Assembly: GCA_019307805.1 (NCBI GenBank)
Contig: JAFDIX010000313.1
Location: forward strand, 1-8,411
Reading direction: 5' to 3'
Origin: Deltaproteobacteria bacterium
GTDB lineage: Bacteria; Desulfobacterota; DSM-4660; Desulfatiglandales; HGW-15
Length of the DNA stretch: 8,411 bases
Every line of letters begins with the position of its first letter. The first letter of the stretch is position 1. This document shows, in pieces, positions 1 through 5,691 of the stretch. Under the pieces are notes generated by a model that did no database searches, was not told the origin of the DNA, and saw nothing but the letters and a program-made list of their open reading frames with translations. A program made the position numbers and the translations under genes.

Positions 1-1
1 T

Positions 2-343
2 TATCTCAAGGGGCAGGATCCGGAAGTAAGAAGATCTTCGGCATATGCCCTGGGCCAGATGGGCTATGGGCCGGCAATACCGATGCTTCTGATGCTTCTC
101 AATGATCCCGAGCTCTGGGTCCGGGATGGGGCTGCAAAATCTATGGTCCTTTTTGGTGAGGAAGCCATTGTCCCTATCTCTCTGGAAATGGCGCGCCGGA
201 AGTCATCTTTCAAAATTATCGCTTTGGATGTTCTGGCCGCAATGAAGAATGCCCGGGCACAGAAACGCATTGAAGAATCTCTTCAGGACCCGGACCCCAT
301 GGTGCGGGGGGCAGCGGAAAGAGCACTTGCCGAGACAAAGTAA
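2..343 (+). CDS. HEAT-repeat domain protein, 5'-truncated
   Basis: This is the last 113 residues of a protein whose start lies before the window; the frame is open from base 2. The visible part is built of about three to four helical repeats with the HEAT/PBS-lyase-like signature D-P-x-x-V-R-x-x-A-x-x-A-L. Examples are DPEVRRSSAYALGQMG near residues 6-21, DPELWVRDGAAKSMVLFG in the next repeat, and DPDPMVRGAAERALAETK at the C-terminus. Such repeats form an alpha-solenoid used for protein-protein binding; no catalytic motif is visible. An internal ATG at 59 falls in the middle of a repeat, so it is not the real start. The partner and role cannot be deduced from this fragment. A hairpin just after the stop may end transcription. 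Confidence 0.8.
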   Translation, partial: YLKGQDPEVRRSSAYALGQMGYGPAIPMLLMLLNDPELWVRDGAAKSMVLFGEEAIVPISLEMARRKSSFKIIALDVLAAMKNARAQKRIEESLQDPDPMVRGAAERALAETK

Positions 344-348
344 AGAAT

Positions 349-372
349 CCGGGCCCAGAGGACCCGGCTTTG
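349..372 (+). terminator. Possible terminator after the HEAT-repeat gene
   Basis: Six bases after the stop codon, CCGGG (349-353) pairs with CCCGG (363-367). A C.A mismatch and two further C-G pairs extend the stem, leaving a 3-nt AGA loop. The following bases, CTTTGGTT, form only a weak T-tract, so termination efficiency is uncertain. Confidence 0.4.
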
Positions 373-400
373 GTTATCCCCAGAGGGGATTTGCTTTGTT

Positions 401-590
401 GAAATTTCAAATAACAAATCCCAAATGACAAACAAATAACAATGTCCGAAATTCAAAATCCAAAACAAAAAAACCAATCGTTTTGAACCGGTTTGAGATT
501 TGTGATTTATTTGAAACTGGGGCCCCACCCAAAGGTGGGGAGTCCTGGCGAAGCCCGGACAAATTTGGTGTTTGGAATTTGTGATTTTAG
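401..590. repeat. Dispersed-repeat-like element with AT-rich inverted arms and GC hairpins
   Basis: This non-coding block has ordered internal structure. TTTCAAATAA (405-414) is a perfect inverted copy of 507-516. Bases 415-425 invert with 492-502 at 10 of 11 positions. The 17-mer at 492-508 (TTTGAGATTTGTGATTT) recurs directly at 571-587 with two changes. Between the copies lie two compact hairpins. One is CCCCACC (523-529) with GGTGGGG (534-540) around a CAAA loop. The other is GTCC-T-GGC (542-549) with GCC-C-GGAC (553-560) around GAA. The segment is AT-rich outside the hairpins and has no plausible protein on either strand. It resembles intergenic MITE/REP-like repeats seen in multiple copies in some environmental bacterial genomes. 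That copy number is recalled from general experience and cannot be tested here. Confidence 0.55.
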
Positions 591-676
591 CCACAAAACT
601 CCAAGGCAGGGGGAGGGGTTTGGTTTCACGGGACATGATAGGGGGAGAAATTTGGTAGACAATTGTAAATCTTTGG

Positions 677-702
677 AGTACATCACTCTAGTACATCACT
701 CT
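677..702. repeat. 13-nt perfect tandem duplication
   Basis: AGTACATCACTCT at 677-689 is repeated immediately and exactly at 690-702. It lies in the leader region about 80 bases upstream of the cyclase gene. There are only two copies, so it could be a slippage product or a double binding site; nothing in the sequence decides between these. Confidence 0.75.
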
Positions 703-780
703 CGGCACGGGATGCATTGTTTTTTTCGTTCCAGCATCACGCCGTTGGTCCAAAGATATACTTACATGCAGGAGGGAACT

Positions 781-1449
781 ATGTCTAAAATCATTGATCT
801 GTCTGTCCCCATCGGCACGGACACACTGAGTCCACCTTCGGTCAATACCCAGCTTGAGTTGACCTTCTTTCATCGCGGTCCTGGCTTTTGGCAGACAAGC
901 AAGGTGGAAATGCTGATGCATACGGGATCACACGTCGACTTCAGCAAGCATGTCCAGGAAGATGGAGAGACGGCTACCGATGTTTCCCTGGACAGGGTGT
1001 GTGGTGAGGCCCTGGTGGTTGACTTGAGTTTCGCCGAAGCAAACCACGAAATATCAGTGGCTGATCTGGAAAAACACGCACCGGAGATCCGTACCGGAGA
1101 CATCGTGCTTGTCCGCACAGACTGGACGGAGAAGAACTGGGGGAATTTCCCCACCTATTATCTGGAGTCCCCCCACTGTTCGGGCGAGGCGGTACAGTGG
1201 ATAATAGACCGAGGGGCCAAGGCCATCGGCTTCGATTGTTTCAGCGAATACAGTGCTCGCCTCCCTGACTTCACCTCAGAGGATTTTATTGTACACAAGA
1301 TCATACTGGAAAACGGGGCTATTCTGATGCAGCAGCTCACCAATTTTTCAAAGTTGCCCAAAGACAGACGATTTCCGTTTTTTGCGCCCTTCATAAAGGT
1401 AGAGGGTGCAGAAGGTTCCCCGGCTCGTTTCTTTGCCCTGCTCGATTAA
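781..1449 (+). CDS. Cyclase family protein (kynurenine formamidase-like metal-dependent hydrolase)
   Basis: The protein has 222 residues, the usual size for the cyclase family (Pfam PF04199), whose members include bacterial kynurenine formamidase, isatin hydrolase and polyketide-cyclase relatives. The hallmark metal-binding motif HxG[TS]HxDxxxH is complete as H47-T-G49-S50-H51-V-D53-F-S-K-H57. Serine stands where threonine is more common. The N-terminus IIDLSVPIG and the later GDIVLVRTDW and GFDCFS segments also fit the fold. The ATG at 781 was chosen because AGGAGGG (770-776) precedes it at good spacing and homology begins there. The frame stays open upstream to 493, but that part is repeat sequence. 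It is a cytoplasmic enzyme (no signal peptide), probably cleaving an amide or lactone in a divalent-metal-dependent way. The substrate cannot be named: no tryptophan-catabolism gene is adjacent. It is apparently transcribed alone and ends at a strong terminator. Confidence 0.9.
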   Translation: MSKIIDLSVPIGTDTLSPPSVNTQLELTFFHRGPGFWQTSKVEMLMHTGSHVDFSKHVQEDGETATDVSLDRVCGEALVVDLSFAEANHEISVADLEKHAPEIRTGDIVLVRTDWTEKNWGNFPTYYLESPHCSGEAVQWIIDRGAKAIGFDCFSEYSARLPDFTSEDFIVHKIILENGAILMQQLTNFSKLPKDRRFPFFAPFIKVEGAEGSPARFFALLD

Positions 1450-1508
1450 GGGCAAAATAAATGGGGTCCAAAAAGCAGGTCCATTGTTTTCTGTGAAGGC
1501 GGATTAAA

Positions 1509-1551
1509 AAAAGGGGGCATCTCATCCGGGTAAGATGAAATGCCCCCTTTT
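1509..1551. terminator. Bidirectional intrinsic terminator between cyclase (+) and cold-shock gene (-)
   Basis: An 18-bp stem pairs 1509-1526 with 1534-1551, with one C.A mismatch and a 7-nt CGGGTAA loop. The core is GGGGGCAT/ATGCCCCC, flanked by A4 on the left and T4 on the right, so it reads as a Rho-independent terminator on both strands. It lies between the convergent cyclase and cold-shock genes and can serve both. Confidence 0.9.
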
Positions 1552-1568
1552 CGACCTATGGCAATAAA

Positions 1569-1769
1569 TTAGACTGCCGTTACATTTACAGCGGAAGGGC
1601 CTTTTTGCCCTTCCTCAATTTCAAAGGTAACCCGGTCGCCTTCATTGAGAGACTTGAATCCGCTACCGTTGATTCCGGTATGATGCACAAATACATCCGG
1701 ACCATCTTCCTGCTCAATAAAGCCATACCCTTTTCGGTCGTCAAACCATTTCACGATTCCATCTGCCAC
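1569..1769 (-). CDS. Cold-shock protein (CspA family)
   Basis: This 66-residue single cold-shock domain has the standard family length. It starts G-I-V-K-W-F (residues 4-9) and contains RNP1 as K13-G-Y-G-F-I18 and RNP2 as V26-F-V-H-H30, the aromatic and basic face that binds single-stranded RNA or DNA. Such proteins act in the cytoplasm as RNA chaperones or antiterminators. The start is taken as GTG at 1769 because AAGGAGGG lies 7 nt upstream and the family begins at this point. The frame continues to an ATG at 1889, but the extra 40 residues have no family match and overlap the leader. The gene has its own promoter and a roughly 120-nt leader, which is typical of post-transcriptionally controlled csp genes. 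Whether it is truly cold-induced or constitutive (CspC/CspE-like) cannot be told. Confidence 0.93.
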   Translation of the reverse strand: MADGIVKWFDDRKGYGFIEQEDGPDVFVHHTGINGSGFKSLNEGDRVTFEIEEGQKGPSAVNVTAV

Positions 1770-1892
1770 AGTAACACCCTCCTTTAAAAAATTAACGATT
1801 TGGTTCCACACTTCAGAGGGCCACTTTTGACAAATGGATCTTCCCTCAGAACGAAACCTACCAGCCCCTGCCAAAGCCGGGCGTCCCAAAAT

Positions 1893-1927
1893 GAATCCTA
1901 TAATAAACGATTTTTATCTAAAATCAA
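1893..1927 (-). promoter_or_regulatory. Sigma70-type promoter for the cold-shock gene
   Basis: On the minus strand, TTGATT (plus 1922-1927) and TATTAT (plus 1900-1905) are separated by 16 nt in a very AT-rich setting. Transcription would begin near 1893 and leave about 124 nt before the GTG start. In that leader GAGGG (plus 1843-1847) can pair with CCCTC (plus 1816-1820), and CCA/TGG inside can extend the stem. The untranslated leader could therefore fold. The leader folding is a visual inference only. Confidence 0.55.
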
Positions 1928-1983
1928 GTCTTTTAAACTGAAATTGCTAAAAAAATGTTTTCTTCTATTGGGGTGCTGAATCA

Positions 1984-2013
1984 TGAAAAAAAGCCTCTAT
2001 TTTTTCTCAGAGG
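1984..2013 (-). terminator. Probable intrinsic terminator of nagZ
   Basis: On the minus strand CCTCT (plus 2009-2013) pairs with AGAGG (plus 1994-1998) around a 10-nt loop. After one C comes a run of seven Ts. The stem is short, and it includes part of the nagZ stop codon (plus 2007-2009), so termination would follow directly on translation end. It would isolate nagZ from the downstream cold-shock gene. Confidence 0.5.
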
Positions 2014-3074
2014 TTGAAATACTCCCTGACCCCTGGAATGGAAATTTTCTCCCATTCTTTGAGCAAACCCTTTCGCCTTTTACCAATTCTCTCAAAGGAC
2101 TGCTGGAGCCTTTGAAGGGGTATCGCGCCTTTCAGGATTCGGGTCTTGATGAGATCCAGGGATTCTAAAATATATTTTTGCTCTTTGCAGATAAGCAGGA
2201 CGTCCACACCCGACTCAAAGGCCTGTGCAGCCCCCCGGGCGACACCCCACTGCTTGACAATGGCACCCATTTCCAGGTCATCGCTCAGGATGAGACCGTC
2301 ATACCCCATCCGCTCCCTCAGTAAATCGGTCACGATAGGTCGGGACATGGTGGCCGGCAGTTCCGGATCCAGGGCGGTATAAATGGAATGGGAAGTCATG
2401 ATCCCGGTGACCTCTTCATCGACGGCTGCCCGAAAGGGAAGGAGATTGATTTTTTCTATTTCAGCCTTGTCCGAGTCTATTCTGGGAAGGTCCAGGTGGG
2501 GATCGATGCCGGCACGGCCCAGACCCGGGAAATGTTTGGCAACGGCCATCACGCCATTTTCCTGAAGGGTGCGAATCACGGTCTTCCCGAGAAGGGCCAC
2601 CTTCTCAGGATCCTCACCAAAGGTCCTGCCCAGGAGGTGTTTCTCCAGCACACCTCTCTGGACATCCACAACAGGCGCCAGGTTCATATTGAGCCCCACC
2701 AGTCGCATCTCTTTCCCTGTGACCTCGGCGAATTCAATCGCCCTTTCAACAGGGTCCCGGTCCATGCCGATGGCGCTGTTCCCGGGAAAAGGGGTAAATG
2801 GTTCCCCCAGTCGGGCGACCCTGCCCCCTTCCTGATCAATCGCCAGTAAAAGGGGAAAACCATGGTATTTCATGGCCCTGTCCTGTATATCCCTGCAAAG
2901 TCGAGCCACCTGAATCGGATCTCGGATATTCCGGGCAAACAAAATCATACCGCCGAGGTTGTAGTCGCGAATGAGGTTTTCTGTATCCTCGTCCAGGCTG
3001 GGCCCCGGCAGGCCCGCCATGAAAAGCTGCCCGATTTTTGTATTGATCTCTGAGAATTCGCGGTTCGTGCCCAA
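2007..3074 (-). CDS. nagZ: Beta-N-acetylhexosaminidase (glycoside hydrolase family 3)
   Basis: The protein has 355 residues from the chosen start, close to E. coli NagZ (about 340). NagZ removes the GlcNAc from GlcNAc-anhydroMurNAc(-peptide) in the cytoplasm during peptidoglycan recycling. Visible GH3 landmarks are IGQLFMAG at the N-terminus, A-I-D80-Q-E-G-G84, and K180-H-F-P-G-L-G186. The Asp-x-His general acid/base dyad follows as D191-P-H193, then S264-D265-D-L-E-M-G with the nucleophile aspartate. The usual KHFPGHGD reads KHFPGLGR here. There is no signal peptide, as expected for a Gram-negative cytoplasmic NagZ. The start is placed at TTG (3074) because GGAGGA lies 7 nt upstream and family homology begins about 13 residues on. 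The frame stays open to an ATG at 3287, but that would overlap the divergent nucleotidyltransferase and adds cysteine-rich nonsense. The divergent neighbours are MurU-like and AmgK-like enzymes, which supports a recycling role. Confidence 0.93.
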   Translation of the reverse strand: MGTNREFSEINTKIGQLFMAGLPGPSLDEDTENLIRDYNLGGMILFARNIRDPIQVARLCRDIQDRAMKYHGFPLLLAIDQEGGRVARLGEPFTPFPGNSAIGMDRDPVERAIEFAEVTGKEMRLVGLNMNLAPVVDVQRGVLEKHLLGRTFGEDPEKVALLGKTVIRTLQENGVMAVAKHFPGLGRAGIDPHLDLPRIDSDKAEIEKINLLPFRAAVDEEVTGIMTSHSIYTALDPELPATMSRPIVTDLLRERMGYDGLILSDDLEMGAIVKQWGVARGAAQAFESGVDVLLICKEQKYILESLDLIKTRILKGAIPLQRLQQSFERIGKRRKGLLKEWEKISIPGVREYFNL

Positions 3075-3149
3075 TAACTGTTCCTCCGGGGTAAAAAACT
3101 CTCCACAGCGTGCTGCAGGGTATTTCGGCAAAGGCGAATATTGGGGATA

Positions 3150-3176
3150 GTGACAACCAGGGTATTCATGTATAAT
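3150..3176 (+). promoter_or_regulatory. Candidate promoter for the MurU-like gene in the divergent region
   Basis: A perfect TATAAT (3171-3176) lies 45 bases before the ATG. GTGACA (3150-3155) matches the -35 consensus at 5 of 6 positions with a short 15-nt spacer. The start point would be near 3183. The 146-bp gap to the nagZ TTG must also hold the opposite promoter. On the minus strand TATACA (plus 3168-3173) overlaps this -10, with TTGCAT 15 nt upstream, but that match is weaker. Confidence 0.4.
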
Positions 3177-3220
3177 CACCAGGGAGCAAATGCAATTGAA
3201 AAAAGAAGGAAAACACGAAC

Positions 3221-4117
3221 ATGAAGGCCATGATCCTTGCCGCCGGTTTCGGTACGAGACTGCGGCCCTTAACAGACAATAGACCAAAAGCCCTGATGCC
3301 GGTGGCCAACACCCCCGTGCTCGGGAGAAACATAGAATACCTCAAAACCCACGGGGTCACCCGGATCGTGGTGAATGCCCACCACCACCATGATCAGGTT
3401 CTAGAATACCTGGATCAGGGCAGACCCTTTGGCCTGGAGATAGAAGTCCGGGTGGAGCAGGAGATTCTGGGTACAGGCGGCGGGATCCAAAACACAGTTG
3501 ATTTCTGGGACAGGGAGCCCTTCGTTGTCCTGAACAGTGATATCCTGACGGATATCGATCTGGGCCGGGCATATGCCTCCCACCAGGATTCCGGAGCCCT
3601 GGCCACCATGGTCCTTCACGATTACATGCCCTTTAATCAGGTCTCGGTGGATACAGATGGAAATGTAGTGGATATTGCGAACTCCCCGCTTTCCGGTGGA
3701 CTCGCCTTTACAGGGATCCACATCATAAACCCTGACCTTCTGCCCCTTATTCCCGAGGGGTTCTCTGATATTATCGCATGTTACCGCCAGGTCATGGATG
3801 GGGGTGAAGGCATCAAGGGTTACACCGCCCAGGGACATCACTGGCGGGATATCGGAACCCTGGAGAGTTATATTGCAGCAAACCAGGAACTCTCTTTCCA
3901 GCCCTTCATGGTCGCCTCCAATTGCCGCATAGAGTCCTCTGCCAAGCTCATGGAGTGGGGAGTGGTAGGGGAAAATGCCCGCATCGGTGAAGGGGCTGAA
4001 ATCCGGCGGTCGATCCTCTGGGATGGGGTGAGGATAGGGAAAGGGACAAAGGTGGTTTCGAGCATTGTTACCTCCAACCGGGAGGTTAGCAGGGATCTCA
4101 CAGGTGAGGTATATTAG
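3221..4117 (+). CDS. MurU-like sugar-1-phosphate nucleotidyltransferase with C-terminal hexapeptide tail
   Basis: The 298-residue protein has an N-terminal NTP-transferase (Rossmann-like) domain, residues 1-225. The nucleotide-binding signature is G9-F-G-T-R-L-R-P-L-T18 followed by RPKALMPV with catalytic-type K23. G84-T-G-G-G88, the metal-binding N105-S-D107 and W208-R-D-I-G-T213 follow. Such enzymes join NTP and a sugar-1-phosphate to give an NDP-sugar plus pyrophosphate in the cytoplasm. Order and wording of the motifs (GTGGGI, the NxDxxTD block, FTGIHIINP, WRDIGTLE) resemble Pseudomonas MurU, which makes UDP-MurNAc. Residues 232-285 add imperfect hexapeptide repeats (GENARIGEGAEIRRSILWDG, RIGKGTKVVSSIV), a left-handed beta-helix found in GlmU- and ManC-like relatives but absent from the roughly 223-residue MurU. 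The AmgK-like kinase downstream and nagZ upstream favour the MurU role. A mannose- or glucose-1-phosphate enzyme remains possible. ATG 3221 is preceded by AGAAGGA at 10 nt. Confidence 0.85.
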   Translation: MKAMILAAGFGTRLRPLTDNRPKALMPVANTPVLGRNIEYLKTHGVTRIVVNAHHHHDQVLEYLDQGRPFGLEIEVRVEQEILGTGGGIQNTVDFWDREPFVVLNSDILTDIDLGRAYASHQDSGALATMVLHDYMPFNQVSVDTDGNVVDIANSPLSGGLAFTGIHIINPDLLPLIPEGFSDIIACYRQVMDGGEGIKGYTAQGHHWRDIGTLESYIAANQELSFQPFMVASNCRIESSAKLMEWGVVGENARIGEGAEIRRSILWDGVRIGKGTKVVSSIVTSNREVSRDLTGEVY

Positions 4118-4162
4118 CCATGCTCGGCCTTCCCGACCCGGAACCGATCAAGAGCGAAAGAT

Positions 4163-4194
4163 CTGAACAACCGTGAACCGCTGAACCGTGAACC
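4163..4194. repeat. Degenerate 'ctgaac / ccgtgaacc' short repeats
   Basis: In the 128-bp gap between the nucleotidyltransferase and the kinase, CCGTGAACC occurs at 4171-4179 and again at 4186-4194, and CTGAAC at 4163-4168 and 4181-4186. The 15-nt period is imperfect. It resembles low-complexity spacer repeats and codes for nothing visible. Confidence 0.55.
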
Positions 4195-4245
4195 TAACAA
4201 CCCGTGTCGTTACAAATAAACTTGTTTTTTATCCGATGAAAGCTG

Positions 4246-5271
4246 ATGGTTACAATGGATAACCCTTCTTCAAAATTAATGCAGTTCATCCAGGACTTCC
4301 TGCGAGAAATGGGAATTCCCGATCAGGGCCTCCAATGCTACCCGCTTGCAGGGGATGGTTCCCAGAGATCCTTTTGGCGCATTCATCCTGCGGGGCCCGG
4401 CGAGACTTATGTGGCCATGGAAAATGCCCCTGATGATGCCTTTTCAAAAAAAGAAAATCATGCATACCTCATGATAGGAGGACATCTCTTCAAAAAGGGG
4501 GTCCCCATTCCGAAGATCCTCGGTGCAGACCTGAAGAAAGGGTGGTTCGTCCTGGAGGATATGGGAGATCGCAGTCTTCAGGACAGCCTCGATCTCTCCG
4601 GTGATCGGCTTGCTCTCTACAAAAAGGTTGCAAGCACCCTGTTTGAAATGCAGACCCGGGGATCCGATGGTTTTGAGAGGAACTGGACCTGCCAGACGGA
4701 AACCTATGATCGCCGGGTTATGCGGCGTTATGAGTCCGACTATTTCCTGGAGTCCTTTATCTGTAATTACCTGGGGATAGAGCCGGAGCGGTCTGTGCTG
4801 GAAGGGGCCTTTGATCATCTTGCCGACACCGCTTCCAAGGCCGGCAGCCGGTTTTTTCTGCATCGGGATTTTCAGTCCAGGAACATCATGGTGAGGAAAC
4901 AGGGGCTGGGGATATTGGATTGGCAGGGGGCAAGGTTCGGGCCCCTGGCCTATGACCTGGCCTCCCTGCTCATTGATCCCTATGTGGAACTCTCAGGAGA
5001 TGAGCAGCATCAGATCTACCGCTACTACCTGGAGGTCCTCAGGAAGACGCTGCCTGAGGAGGAAAGATCCTTTGAGAAATATTACCCCTACCTTGCCCTC
5101 CAGAGAAACCTCCAGATCCTTGGCGCCTTTTCCTTCCTGACCAGGTCCAGGGGCAAGACCTATTTCGAGGCCTATATTCCCGGGGCTGTCCACACCCTGC
5201 GTGGGCTTCTCAAGGATCTCAATGACCCGGGTTTGTCACCTCTTCGGGATCTTGCGGATTCCCTGCCCTAG
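4246..5271 (+). CDS. AmgK-like anomeric sugar kinase (aminoglycoside phosphotransferase fold)
   Basis: At 341 residues it matches the length of Pseudomonas AmgK, which uses ATP to phosphorylate MurNAc or GlcNAc at C1. The N-lobe has A35-G-D-G-S-Q-R-S-F-W-R45, the counterpart of the family's 'DASFRRYFR' loop, then YVAMENAPDD, comparable to the 'MDAPP' segment. The hinge is F101-V-L-E-D-M-G. The catalytic loop is L205-H-R-D208-F-Q-S-R-N213 (base D208, metal ligand N213), and I223-L-D225-W-Q-G is the metal-binding equivalent of DFG. The protein is cytoplasmic with no membrane segment. It follows the MurU-like gene on the same strand after 128 bp, the pairing known for amgK-murU, so co-transcription is likely. 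No good ribosome site precedes ATG 4246, nor the alternative ATG at 4255, so the start may be off by three residues. A homoserine, choline or other small-molecule kinase of the same fold is the alternative. Confidence 0.85.
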   Translation: MVTMDNPSSKLMQFIQDFLREMGIPDQGLQCYPLAGDGSQRSFWRIHPAGPGETYVAMENAPDDAFSKKENHAYLMIGGHLFKKGVPIPKILGADLKKGWFVLEDMGDRSLQDSLDLSGDRLALYKKVASTLFEMQTRGSDGFERNWTCQTETYDRRVMRRYESDYFLESFICNYLGIEPERSVLEGAFDHLADTASKAGSRFFLHRDFQSRNIMVRKQGLGILDWQGARFGPLAYDLASLLIDPYVELSGDEQHQIYRYYLEVLRKTLPEEERSFEKYYPYLALQRNLQILGAFSFLTRSRGKTYFEAYIPGAVHTLRGLLKDLNDPGLSPLRDLADSLP

Positions 5272-5354
5272 ACGGAGGACAGAGGGCGTAACTCACAGAA
5301 TAGTTCTGCTCTGACTGGTTTCCCCGCTTCCGCTTCACTTCAGACGGGATCTTC

Positions 5355-5418
5355 GACACCTCTTTTTGTCTTGCCACCCGACACCTCCATCCGTCCTGAC
5401 ACCTGAAACCTGACACCT
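5355..5418. repeat. Four irregular 'gacacct' copies in the convergent spacer
   Basis: GACACCT occurs at 5355-5361, 5380-5386, 5398-5404 and 5412-5418, the last two within CTGACACCTGAAACCTGACA. The spacing is irregular (25, 18 and 14 nt). The surrounding 5272-5538 spacer, between the 3' ends of the kinase and icd, shows no coding region and no convincing terminator hairpin. The copies look like eroded intergenic short repeats. Confidence 0.55.
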
Positions 5419-5538
5419 TATGACTGTAATGAAGAATAGGTCGTTCAAATGGCAAAGCCCTTGAACTCTGACCTTGCCCCGAGGACAAAGATTCCCATAC
5501 AGGATATGTCACCCCATCACCATTAGCAGGGGCATCGT

Positions 5539-5691
5539 CTAGCCTTTCTGACCCGCCCCCCTTATTTCCTTGATAATAGCCTCGCCAAATTCTGAACACT
5601 TGAGTTCCCTGGCTCCCTCCATTTGCCGGGCCAGATCATAGGTCACGGTCTTTTTCTCTACGGCGGCCATGAGGCCTTTTCGCACTTTCCG
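5539..5691 (-). pseudogene. icd: Detached C-terminal segment of isocitrate dehydrogenase (out of frame)
   Basis: After the break in icd, a different frame encodes 50 residues up to TAG at 5539-5541. They include KGLMAAVEKKTVTYDLAR and KCSEFGEAII, which align with the E. coli Icd tail (KGMEGAINAKTVTYDFER, KCSEFGDAIIENM). The segment carries the Y-x-x-x-R pair (in TYDLAR) equivalent to E. coli Y391/R395, which bind the 2'-phosphate of NADP. It has no start codon or ribosome site of its own. Without ribosomal frameshifting it would not be made. It shows that the full gene was about 412 residues and only recently broken, or that the break is a sequence error. Confidence 0.85.

Noticed and set aside
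401..590. CRISPR array or tRNA gene
   Set aside because: The repeats are inverted or imperfect and not evenly spaced, and no cloverleaf or cas gene is visible.
283..636. 117-codon minus-strand open frame over the repeat element
   Set aside because: Its codons come from the hairpins and AT-rich arms; no ribosome site or domain.
751..762. TATACT as a -10 box for the cyclase
   Set aside because: No acceptable -35 at 16-18 nt, and transcription would begin at the ribosome site itself.
493..780. Upstream extension of the cyclase reading frame
   Set aside because: It runs through the repeat element and hairpins, has no ribosome site, and family homology begins at 781 after AGGAGGG.
1770..1889. 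40-residue N-terminal extension of the cold-shock protein
   Set aside because: No family match; a strong ribosome site with GTG at 1769 gives the canonical 66-residue domain, and the candidate promoter lies only just upstream of this extension.
2388..2849. 153-codon plus-strand open frame inside nagZ
   Set aside because: Shadow of the conserved NagZ coding sequence; no independent start signal or domain.
3075..3287. 71-residue N-terminal extension of NagZ
   Set aside because: It overlaps the divergent nucleotidyltransferase start, is unlike NagZ, and has no ribosome site.
5219..5599. 126-codon open frame on the minus strand between the kinase and icd
   Set aside because: It runs through the icd tail in the wrong frame and through short repeats; the composition is not protein-like.
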